Assembly (NCBI GenBank): GCA_023228885.1
Contig: JALOAJ010000003.1
Coordinates: forward strand, 61,677-125,676
DNA: 64,000 bases
Reading direction: 5' to 3'
From: Bacillota bacterium
GTDB lineage: Bacteria > Bacillota > Clostridia > Monoglobales > Firm-18
The stretch's first letter is position 1; every line of letters begins with the position of its first letter. Under the pieces are notes generated by a model, which saw nothing but the letters and a program-made list of their open reading frames with translations, did not search any database and was not told the origin of the DNA. Position numbers and translations under genes: made by a program. This document shows positions 24,956-32,961 of the stretch, piece after piece.

Positions 24956-27900
24956 ATGTTAACAAATCTCTTGACTAAAACCCGTAAGCAGTTGGCTTTC
25001 ATATTGACGCTTGTGCTCAGCGTATGCCAGATTCATGCGGTTGTATTGGTTAATGCCGATGAGGACCCCTACACCCCGCTTATAGGAGCGGAGCACGGAA
25101 ATTATGATGAGGAAGAAATTATTTATTACATTAGCGACAAAGATGGCGAGCAATATGGTATTCGAGTGTATAAGCCCGGAGATTGGACGCCGGACAGGAA
25201 ATATCCTACCATGTTTTGGTATCATGGGGGAGGATGGCGCAATGGAAGCTCAAGACCGGGTAAGATTGAGTTTGCACGATACGCGGCAGCGAACGGTATG
25301 TTGGCGTTTGTACCTACCTATTACACCGAACAAACCGACAGTCCGCTGACTGCCGATATAGCCGCCAGCACAAGGGATTCAATCAAGGCGTATGAGTTTG
25401 TTCTTTCAAAAGCCGATGAATACGGAATTGACAAAACAAGAATAGCCGCATGCGGGGGGAGTGCAGGAGGGCATCTTGCCCTAATGTTGACACGACAGGG
25501 AAGCCTTGACAATCCGGCAATCAATATTGTGATGAATCCCGCCGTTAACTCCATGCTGAATACAATGGCGCCTGATTATTCCCCTTATCTGACACTTTTC
25601 GGCGGTTATGGACCAAGCGTTATTTTTCACGGTACGGCGGACAATACGGTGCCCCACGCCGATGCCGCGGCATATTACGACAAGGCTGTGGATATGGGTC
25701 TGGATTTTACTTTGAAAAGCTTTCAAGGACGAGGTCATGGGTTTTGGAGCGATGAACCGGATTGGTCTTACATTAAATCATATTCGGAGTACTTTTTTGT
25801 AAAGCATGGTTTTTTAAGGAGGGCTGACGGGCTGGAAAATAACGAGCCTCCGTTTGAGGATAGCGTGTGCGGTATTGATGGTTGCACAGGCATAAGCTTT
25901 TATGAGGAGGCCTTCGGGGAACAGGACGATGACGGTTCTTACACTATTTCCAACTCGAAGCAATTAAATCATATACGCAAGCATCTTGATGGAAACCTAA
26001 AATTCCGTTTGCAAAACAATACGGTCATTGATTTGAGCGAAGCGCCGTTTAATGGTGAGGAGGGATTTCCATCCATTGGCAAAGGGTATTTTAAAGGTGT
26101 ATTTGACGGTAACCGTCAAAATGGCGCAAAAATTATTAATTATAATATGCTTACCGCCGATTCGAAGGTTGGGCTTTTTTCGCAGATAGCCTTTGATAGT
26201 GTTGTTAAAAACCTTGACCTTACTGTGGGCAATTTAAAGACAACCTCTGCCGACACCAATTCGGTTATAGGGGGTATCGCTGGGGTAAACGAGGGACGGA
26301 TAGAAAATTGCAAAGTGACTATCACGGGGAGTATAGAGGCAAACAAGGAAACGGCCGGAGGTCTGGTAGCACGAAATGCCACCGATGCTGTTATAGACAA
26401 TTGTGAAGTTATACTGCAAAAGGATGCCGGAATTATTGCAGGCGGCAACCGTGCAGGCGGGCTTGCGGGAAATACTAATGTCAACAGTACAATATCCAAT
26501 TGCATCGTAACGGTAGGGGGGAAAATATTGGCTTCCGATAACGCTGCCGGGTTGGCGGGCGTTTTAGCAAAGGATACAGTTACCCAAAACTGTGCGGTGT
26601 TGATTATGCCAACAGCGGTATTCAGCAGCCCCGCGGGGCTAATAGCGGGAACGGTCAACGCCTCCGCCGCAACTTCAGGGGTATTGGTTTTAAAGCCTAT
26701 CGATTATTCACTTGTAACTGCAAAGGCAAATTCCGGTACTGTTAACGGCGGATTTATTAATTACACCGTAAGCGGCGCGGGTACTATTGGGCTTATACAG
26801 CCCACCGTTGAAGGATTCGTTCCAATATCTATCACACCTATTGGGCTTGAAACCGTTGAAACGGTTATGTTGGGCGGTGCGGACAAAGGAAAGCCTTCTG
26901 TTTTGGCTTTACCTGTTGATTGTACTGATGCGTTGGAAATAATGTTCAGCGGCGGTGCGGTCGACGAATCCAGCGATGGTCCGGCGATATTTGAGGACAA
27001 CTTTACTGAAGGCAGCGGAACGGCGACTATTGAGACGGGGCACACGCCTTTGCAAATTAAGTATGGCGACAAAAATGTTTATCAGTTTGTGGGTCCGTCT
27101 AATGACAACGGCACTTACGCATATGGCACATCCGGCTTGACCATGAGTAGTGCGCTTAGTAATGGCAACGGCACTCATGTTTATAATGTTATCGCGTTGG
27201 AAAAACCCATTGTAAGCAGCAAATCTTCAAGCAATGTGACTGAAACAAAGTTTCAGTTCAATGCAGGAGGAGGAGCGGCGCCGCAGAAAAAGGTGGATAT
27301 TTTTGCTCGGTTCGGAAACAGCCACAAAACATCATACTATTTTCAAATGCAATGGAATGCAAGCACTTTGAACTTGTATTCTGTTGATAACGAAAAAAGC
27401 GCTGCGCCGGCAACCGCGGCGGCTACCTTAACAGAATCCCTTCAAAGCGATGCGTTATATACTGCAAAAACCGTTGTAATTGACAAACCTAACGGCGATG
27501 TTTATACTGCATTATATCTGTATAACAGCGCAGGAACCCTTATCGGTTCCCTAACGCACACTTTTGAAGCCAACGACAATCCATTATCCGCCGCAAATGC
27601 CGTTTATGGCCCCGGCTTTGGTATTGCCAACGGTAATGTAAGCGTTCTCTTCAAATCTTTTGCGGTTAAGGATATTCTTGGGGTTAAGATAAAGGGCGCA
27701 TATATTCCCAACTTTAGGGGGAGTAAGTATGATTACAACATACCGGTAAGCGGCGCCCACAGTATAGGCGAAAGCGATATAGTTGCAGAAGGCTTTATCC
27801 CTGAGGCAACCGAGCCGCAGGTGGACTATAACGAGGCAACAGCCAAGGCAACTATCACATATAACGGACTTATCTATACCATCGATTTGGCAGACGCGCC

Positions 27901-28261
27901 CGGAAGAACTGATGTTTCAATTGACGATATTACCATGACCGTTGACAACATTGAAACAACCATTATTTCAAAGGGGGATATAAAGGCAACAGCGAACATT
28001 AGCAATAACACTACGGCAGACATTACAAAGGCGCTGGCGGTTGTAGCGCTATATGACGGCAACAATATATTGATTGCTTGCAAATATGAACCAATAAGTT
28101 ATACGATAGCGGCGGGAACAACCGGTAATATGATACCTGTGGAGATAGGGAATAACAAAATGCCGGATATAGACTACACAGACGCAAGGCTAAGGTTCTT
28201 CCTTTGGGACTCGATTGATAATCTAATACCCGTTGCCATAAGCATGGGGCTTACAAACTAA
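24956..28261 (+). CDS. Secreted esterase fused to GLUG repeats and the shared module
   Basis: A 1101-residue exported chimera; GAAGGAGG precedes the ATG. After the signal peptide, residues about 45-285 are an alpha/beta hydrolase of the BD-FAE/acetyl-esterase type: oxyanion motif HGGGWR, nucleophile S169 in CGGSAGG, acid D229 in HGTADN and H261 in GRGHGF. It probably removes acyl groups from polysaccharide. Residues about 320-660 contain GLUG-type beta-helix repeats (IGGIAGVNEGRIENC, AGGLVARN, AGGLAGN). Residues about 675-910 are the same module found in three neighbours, followed by the cadherin-like domain and the FFLWDSIDNLIPVAI sandwich. Here the module is C-terminal, not N-terminal. Confidence 0.8.
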   Translation: MLTNLLTKTRKQLAFILTLVLSVCQIHAVVLVNADEDPYTPLIGAEHGNYDEEEIIYYISDKDGEQYGIRVYKPGDWTPDRKYPTMFWYHGGGWRNGSSRPGKIEFARYAAANGMLAFVPTYYTEQTDSPLTADIAASTRDSIKAYEFVLSKADEYGIDKTRIAACGGSAGGHLALMLTRQGSLDNPAINIVMNPAVNSMLNTMAPDYSPYLTLFGGYGPSVIFHGTADNTVPHADAAAYYDKAVDMGLDFTLKSFQGRGHGFWSDEPDWSYIKSYSEYFFVKHGFLRRADGLENNEPPFEDSVCGIDGCTGISFYEEAFGEQDDDGSYTISNSKQLNHIRKHLDGNLKFRLQNNTVIDLSEAPFNGEEGFPSIGKGYFKGVFDGNRQNGAKIINYNMLTADSKVGLFSQIAFDSVVKNLDLTVGNLKTTSADTNSVIGGIAGVNEGRIENCKVTITGSIEANKETAGGLVARNATDAVIDNCEVILQKDAGIIAGGNRAGGLAGNTNVNSTISNCIVTVGGKILASDNAAGLAGVLAKDTVTQNCAVLIMPTAVFSSPAGLIAGTVNASAATSGVLVLKPIDYSLVTAKANSGTVNGGFINYTVSGAGTIGLIQPTVEGFVPISITPIGLETVETVMLGGADKGKPSVLALPVDCTDALEIMFSGGAVDESSDGPAIFEDNFTEGSGTATIETGHTPLQIKYGDKNVYQFVGPSNDNGTYAYGTSGLTMSSALSNGNGTHVYNVIALEKPIVSSKSSSNVTETKFQFNAGGGAAPQKKVDIFARFGNSHKTSYYFQMQWNASTLNLYSVDNEKSAAPATAAATLTESLQSDALYTAKTVVIDKPNGDVYTALYLYNSAGTLIGSLTHTFEANDNPLSAANAVYGPGFGIANGNVSVLFKSFAVKDILGVKIKGAYIPNFRGSKYDYNIPVSGAHSIGESDIVAEGFIPEATEPQVDYNEATAKATITYNGLIYTIDLADAPGRTDVSIDDITMTVDNIETTIISKGDIKATANISNNTTADITKALAVVALYDGNNILIACKYEPISYTIAAGTTGNMIPVEIGNNKMPDIDYTDARLRFFLWDSIDNLIPVAISMGLTN

Positions 28262-28310
28262 AATTTTACTTGTTTAATGGCAATAAAGATGAGAAGGGAC
28301 GGCGGTATTT

Positions 28311-29342
28311 ATGTTAAGCGAGGAATATTTTGACGATATAAGAGGGGTGGTGTATATACCCGCACAGGCGTATAACGCCTATCAGATGTGGCGCGACTAT
28401 GACGGTGCAGTCACAAGGAGGGATTTTGGATACGCTCGGAGTATAGGCTTTAACGCAGTTAGGCTATGGCTAAGTTATGAATACTGGCTCGTTCAAAAGG
28501 ATGGTTTTAAGCGGGATTTTGAAGATTTGCTAAGCGCCGCCGATGAAAAAGGCATAAGGGTAATGCCTTCCCTGTTTGAGTGTTGCGGCAAGCAGCCTAC
28601 GGCGGAAAATATCGAGGATACGAATCCGGTTACGGCAACCGCCATATCATCTCCGGGGGGTGAGATAGAAACCAACCCATGCAGATGGTGCCAGCCCTAT
28701 TCTTATATAGATTGGTTTATGGGACTTTATAAAAATGACCAAAGGCTGCTTGCGATAGAACTTACCAATGAACCTTCCCCCAACCGCAGCATGCAGTTTG
28801 AGTTTGCAAAGGCAATACTTTTGCATGCTGCAGGGCAAAAGGGCAGCGTGCCCTTGACATTAGGCTCTGCCAAAATGATATTTAATGTTCCCTTTGTAGG
28901 CGATATGTTGGATATTTTGCAATATCATAAAAATTTTGCCCTCACAGAGGAAGAATTCAAAGATGGTCTTAGGTTAGGAGAACTTTATCAAAAAATGCTT
29001 AAAAAGCCTGTGTGGCTCACCGAATGGCAACGGCTGCGGTCAAGCTCCATAGGTTGGGATGACAACACGGTCGTTGACGACAATGACCTTATGCCCAATC
29101 ACGGTTCTATGGCGGGGTTAATAAAAAAGCACAATGTATGCGGTTTTATGTGGTCATTAATGCTACGCCCGGCTTACCTGCTCAAGCAAAGGGAACATGG
29201 TGCGTTCAGCGGCATCTTTCATGAAGATGGCTCTGTTTACAGTTTGGTTGACGCGAAAGCGGTAAGCTATAACGAAAGTTTTATTGCGCCCGAAAACCCC
29301 TGTGTGCCTGAGCGGTTTAAACCGGTTTTAAAACACAAGTAA
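28311..29342 (+). CDS. GH5-like glycoside hydrolase, cytoplasmic
   Basis: A 343-residue TIM-barrel enzyme resembling family GH5/cellulase-fold proteins. Marks are FNAVRLWLSYEYW on an early strand, acid/base E154 in LTNEPS and nucleophile E238 in WLTEWQ, with spacing normal for retaining clan GH-A enzymes. There is no signal peptide, so it should cut imported oligosaccharides. Gene order places it after the exported enzymes and 16 bases before a GH43-like gene. Which linkage it cuts cannot be told by eye. Confidence 0.75.
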   Translation: MLSEEYFDDIRGVVYIPAQAYNAYQMWRDYDGAVTRRDFGYARSIGFNAVRLWLSYEYWLVQKDGFKRDFEDLLSAADEKGIRVMPSLFECCGKQPTAENIEDTNPVTATAISSPGGEIETNPCRWCQPYSYIDWFMGLYKNDQRLLAIELTNEPSPNRSMQFEFAKAILLHAAGQKGSVPLTLGSAKMIFNVPFVGDMLDILQYHKNFALTEEEFKDGLRLGELYQKMLKKPVWLTEWQRLRSSSIGWDDNTVVDDNDLMPNHGSMAGLIKKHNVCGFMWSLMLRPAYLLKQREHGAFSGIFHEDGSVYSLVDAKAVSYNESFIAPENPCVPERFKPVLKHK

Positions 29343-29358
29343 AGGAGCGCGGTGTGTT

Positions 29359-30345
29359 GTGAAAAAGGCGTTCAAAACGGCAAAGCCGCTTTATCGCGAC
29401 CCTATTTTTGATGGGGCATCCGACCCTACGGTTATTTTTAATCGGCAGGAAAACAACTGGTGGATGTTTTACACGCAACGGCGTGCAACAGCTTTTGTTG
29501 CCGGCGCATCAAATGTTCATGGCACCGAGATTGGCGTTGCGATATCCTATGATAACGGACGGCATTGGATATACGAGGGAGTGTTGGATTCATTACATAT
29601 TGAGCGCGGGCATAATACCTTTTGGGCGCCTGAAATTGTGTATGACGGAAAAAGGTTTTATTATATGTATGTCAGCTATATACACGGCGTTCCGCATGAG
29701 TTTGGGCTAAGCAAGCGATTAAAAAACGGCATTGCGTGCTATGTAAGCGAAAACCTTTGGGATTGGACATTTGTATCGTTTATACACCATGATAAGCTAA
29801 CCGCAATTGATGCCTGTGTTCACCCCCGTATGGAAGGCGGGTACAGGATGTGGTTTCGCAATGATAAAATAAAAAAAGGGCAGATTTTTTGCTCTGATAG
29901 CGATGATTTGCTTGCTTGGCGCGAACCGTTCCTTGCGTTGGACGACATTCCCGCAGAAGGTCCGAATGTATTTTTTTTCAGGGGTTGTTATTGGCTTATT
30001 ACCGACCCCATTATGGGTAACAGCAAAGGACTTTTGGTTTACCGCAGCAGTGATTTGGAAAGTTGGGAAAAGACGGACAGGATTTTGAACGAGATTGGGA
30101 ACGGCTGCCTTGACGAAGGGTATGGAAGGCATGCCGATGTGGTGGTTTGCGGAGAACGCGCCTTTATCTTTTACTTCACTCAGCCTTATCGCCGTTACCA
30201 TGTCGCGCAAAATTCTTATGAATTTATAAACGCCGATGAAGCGCGGTGCGTTGTGCAGGCGGCAGAGCTTGAGGCTAAGGATGGTAGGCTAATTTGTGAC
30301 AGAAACAAAGATTTTGATTTATTTCTTAATAGCGTGAAGGAGTGA
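29359..30345 (+). CDS. GH43/GH117-like five-bladed beta-propeller glycosidase
   Basis: A 328-residue protein of the five-bladed propeller glycosidase superfamily. SDPTVIFNRQENNWWMFYTQRRA near the N-terminus (D22 as candidate base) and FWAPEIVYDG (W89 to E92) are typical of GH43-like enzymes; the FYTQRRA form also recalls GH117-type proteins. It has no signal peptide and should be cytoplasmic. The start is GTG 29359, with AAAGGAG 11 bases upstream. It ends 4 bases before the aldolase gene, so the cluster is one transcript. The family call is firm at fold level, not for substrate. Confidence 0.7.
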   Translation: MKKAFKTAKPLYRDPIFDGASDPTVIFNRQENNWWMFYTQRRATAFVAGASNVHGTEIGVAISYDNGRHWIYEGVLDSLHIERGHNTFWAPEIVYDGKRFYYMYVSYIHGVPHEFGLSKRLKNGIACYVSENLWDWTFVSFIHHDKLTAIDACVHPRMEGGYRMWFRNDKIKKGQIFCSDSDDLLAWREPFLALDDIPAEGPNVFFFRGCYWLITDPIMGNSKGLLVYRSSDLESWEKTDRILNEIGNGCLDEGYGRHADVVVCGERAFIFYFTQPYRRYHVAQNSYEFINADEARCVVQAAELEAKDGRLICDRNKDFDLFLNSVKE

Positions 30346-30349
30346 AAGG

Positions 30350-31066
30350 ATGCTTAAAGATTTAAAAAAGCTTGTTATTGAAGGTAACAGGGAACTGCCA
30401 AAGCTGGGTCTGGTAAAATACTCATGGGGTAATGTGAGCGGTATTAGCCGAAGTTTGGGCGTTATTGTGATAAAGCCTGTTGGTATGCCTTATGAGGAAC
30501 TTACCATGGAGAACATAAGCGTGGTTGATTTGAAGGGCAAAATTTTAGAGGGAGGACTCCCGTCGGTTGATTTGCCTACACATATGGAACTATATCGGGC
30601 TTTTCCGGAGTGTAATGCAATTGTACATACCCATTCGACATACGCCACAATGTGGGCGCAGGCGTGTATGAGCCTGCCCTGCTTTGGCACCACTCATGCT
30701 GATTACTTTTACCGTGATGTACCATGCACCCGTATATTGCGAGATGACGAGATTACCGATGGTTACGAAAAGGAAACCGGAAAGGTAATTGTGGAAACCT
30801 TTAACGGGCGCAACCCGTCCCATACGCCTGCCGTTTTAGTCGCAAATCATGGGCCTTTCACATGGGGAAAGGATGTTTTTGATGCTGTGCATAAAAGCGT
30901 TGTGCTGGAGGAAACAGCAAAAATAGCGCTCGGTATGCGTATTATTAACCCCTCAGCTTTGCAGATTGGGGAAAACATGATGGAAAAGCATTATTTTAGA
31001 AAACACGGACCGAATGCCTACTTTATAAACGATGACCACGGCAGGGGAAGGGTATCTAATGTATAA
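30350..31066 (+). CDS. Class II aldolase/epimerase (L-ribulose-5-phosphate 4-epimerase type)
   Basis: A 238-residue cytoplasmic metal enzyme of the AraD/FucA family, close in length to AraD. Zinc-binding histidines are visible in IVHTHSTYA and, later, VANHGPFTWG; YSWGNVSGIS is the conserved phosphate/substrate loop. Family members epimerise L-ribulose 5-phosphate or cleave deoxysugar phosphates. Its position between a GH43-like enzyme and an RpiB-family isomerase suggests use of the released monosaccharides. AAAGGA precedes the ATG. Confidence 0.88.
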   Translation: MLKDLKKLVIEGNRELPKLGLVKYSWGNVSGISRSLGVIVIKPVGMPYEELTMENISVVDLKGKILEGGLPSVDLPTHMELYRAFPECNAIVHTHSTYATMWAQACMSLPCFGTTHADYFYRDVPCTRILRDDEITDGYEKETGKVIVETFNGRNPSHTPAVLVANHGPFTWGKDVFDAVHKSVVLEETAKIALGMRIINPSALQIGENMMEKHYFRKHGPNAYFINDDHGRGRVSNV

Positions 31067-31120
31067 TAGGAAACCTTAGAATGTTTTAAAAAATAAGAAA
31101 ATGATGTGGAGGTAACTGCC

Positions 31121-31585
31121 TTGGAATTGGGGCTTAAAATTATAATGGGTTGCGATTTGGCGGCGTATGATTTTAAAACAGAGCTTATTGACAGAATGAG
31201 GAGGAAGGGTTATATAATTGCCGACGCCGGGTGTCATTCAAGCAGTAAAGGCGATTATCCGGAAATCGCAAAAATTGTCGGCGAAAGCGTGGCAAGCGGC
31301 AGATATGACCGCGGCATATTGGTATGCGGCACGGGGCAAGGCATATGTATGGCCGCCAATAAAGTAAAAGGGGTGCGTGCAGCGCTTTGTTATGATGTTC
31401 TGCCGGCATTACTCAGCCGTGAACATAATAATTCCAATGTGCTTGCAACCGGCGCATGGATTGTGGGTGTGGACAAAGCGGAGCGCATTGTTGAGGCGTG
31501 GCTGTTTGGAAAATACAGCGGAGGAAGGCATGATTTGCGCATTCAACAAATGGACGATATGCAGGGCGACAAATGTAATGTTTGA
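31121..31585 (+). CDS. RpiB/LacAB-family sugar isomerase with altered substrate motif
   Basis: A 154-residue member of the ribose-5-phosphate isomerase B / galactose-6-phosphate isomerase family. Cys69 in VCGTGQG is the expected proton-transfer residue and SREHNNSNVLATGA holds the expected histidine. The usual N-terminal G-S/C-D-H-A/V-G motif reads GCDLAAYD here, so its His is Leu. Streptococcal DhuI, an RpiB-family isomerase, acts on the keto form of unsaturated uronates, and this gene sits among lyase and GH88 genes, so a DhuI-like role is plausible but inferred. The start is TTG 31121, with GGAGG 8 bases before it. Confidence 0.8.
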   Translation: MELGLKIIMGCDLAAYDFKTELIDRMRRKGYIIADAGCHSSSKGDYPEIAKIVGESVASGRYDRGILVCGTGQGICMAANKVKGVRAALCYDVLPALLSREHNNSNVLATGAWIVGVDKAERIVEAWLFGKYSGGRHDLRIQQMDDMQGDKCNV

Positions 31586-31620
31586 TATTTGTTGTTTATA
31601 ACATAATAGGGAGAGATAAT

Positions 31621-32949
31621 ATGCCGGTAAGGATTTCATTTATAGGGGCGGGAAGCTATGGCTTTACTTATAAGCTTGTAGCGGATATATTGTATATAGA
31701 GGCTCTGGCGGATTGCGAATTCGTTTTTATGGACATTGATGAGCAAAGGTTGGAGAATCTCAAGACGATTCTTAGTTGCTATTTTCCCAAAGTTGGGTAT
31801 AATAAAAAGGCTACATACACCACCGATAGGGCTGACGCGCTTCGCGGCGCTGATTTTGTGGTTAACCTTGTTAAAATTGGCTTGATGGAGGCTTGCCACT
31901 ATGATATGGAACTGCCGCAAAAATTCGGTTTATATCAGACAATTGGCGATACAAGCGGGCTTGGAGGTATATTTCGTGGTATAAGGACTATGATTTTTGA
32001 TATTAAGCTGTGCCGGGAAATGGAAGAACTGTCAGCGGACGGAGCAGTCGTGCTAAATTATACCAATCCGCAGGCAACATCGGTTATGGCAGTCTCCAAT
32101 GTATCCCATATTCCTTTTATAGGATTGTGTCATAGCGTGCAGGGCACCACCCGTAACATGGCAAGACTGTTAAATGTACCGTATGAAAGGGTAAATTTCG
32201 ATGCTGCGGGCATCAATCATATGTCATGGATATTAAAATACGAGGTGGATGGAGAGGATTACTATCCCAAGCTTAAGGAAATTGTCAAGGAAAGGGGAAT
32301 TTTCTTCGAGGATGAAAGCGACGAAACAATTGTAACGCCTTTTGGTCCTGTAAGGCTTGATATGCTTAATCGCACGGGATATATGGTGACTGAATCAAGT
32401 CATCATTTTGCGGAGTATGTGCCTTTTTATTTAAGAACCGGGGAACTTCGTGAGAAATACAAGCTTCCTATTAACCGTTATGTGCGGAATGTAGCGAAAA
32501 AGGAAAGGATGTACGGAGATTTAGTTAGGAAGGCATTGAGTAACGAACTCCCGCATCAAAAGAAAAGTTTTGAGTATGGCTCTCGCATTATTGAGTCCAT
32601 GGTGACGAACAAACCTTGCAAAATTTATGCGAATGTTATGAACGAAGGAATTATTACCAATTTACCGACCAACTCTGCGGTTGAGGCGGCATGTCTCGTT
32701 GATAAAAACGGGGTTCAACCATGCAATTTCGGGAAACTTCCAGCCCACCTTGCAATGCTATGCAACATGGAGATTAATTCTCATCAAATGGTTGTACACG
32801 CCGTTTTGGAAAATGACAAGGATTACATACTGTATGCACTAATGGCAGACCCGGCTACGCACAGCGTTTTAGATTTGGATCAAATGCGGGAAATCGCATA
32901 TGAACTTATTGAGATGGAAAAGAAGTACCTGGATGGATATTTTGCATAA
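31621..32949 (+). CDS. GH4-family NAD-dependent glycosidase (alpha-galactosidase/alpha-glucuronidase type)
   Basis: A 442-residue cytoplasmic enzyme of family GH4, which cleaves glycosides by an NAD- and metal-dependent oxidation-elimination route. It has the Rossmann start FIGAGSYGFTYKLV and the metal pair C170 (GLCHS) and H200 (GINHMSW). The NYTNPQ motif is also typical. GH4 covers alpha-galactosidases, alpha-glucuronidases, alpha-galacturonidases and phospho-glycosidases; uronidase would fit this locus, but that is inference. The start ATG 31621 follows GGGAGAG; the in-frame ATG at 31582 has no such site. Confidence 0.9.
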   Translation: MPVRISFIGAGSYGFTYKLVADILYIEALADCEFVFMDIDEQRLENLKTILSCYFPKVGYNKKATYTTDRADALRGADFVVNLVKIGLMEACHYDMELPQKFGLYQTIGDTSGLGGIFRGIRTMIFDIKLCREMEELSADGAVVLNYTNPQATSVMAVSNVSHIPFIGLCHSVQGTTRNMARLLNVPYERVNFDAAGINHMSWILKYEVDGEDYYPKLKEIVKERGIFFEDESDETIVTPFGPVRLDMLNRTGYMVTESSHHFAEYVPFYLRTGELREKYKLPINRYVRNVAKKERMYGDLVRKALSNELPHQKKSFEYGSRIIESMVTNKPCKIYANVMNEGIITNLPTNSAVEAACLVDKNGVQPCNFGKLPAHLAMLCNMEINSHQMVVHAVLENDKDYILYALMADPATHSVLDLDQMREIAYELIEMEKKYLDGYFA

Positions 32950-32961
32950 AAGGAGGTATAT

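Noticed and set aside
26250..26560. DNA tandem repeats in the esterase chimera
   Set aside because: The repetition is at protein level (GLUG motifs), not near-identical DNA repeats.
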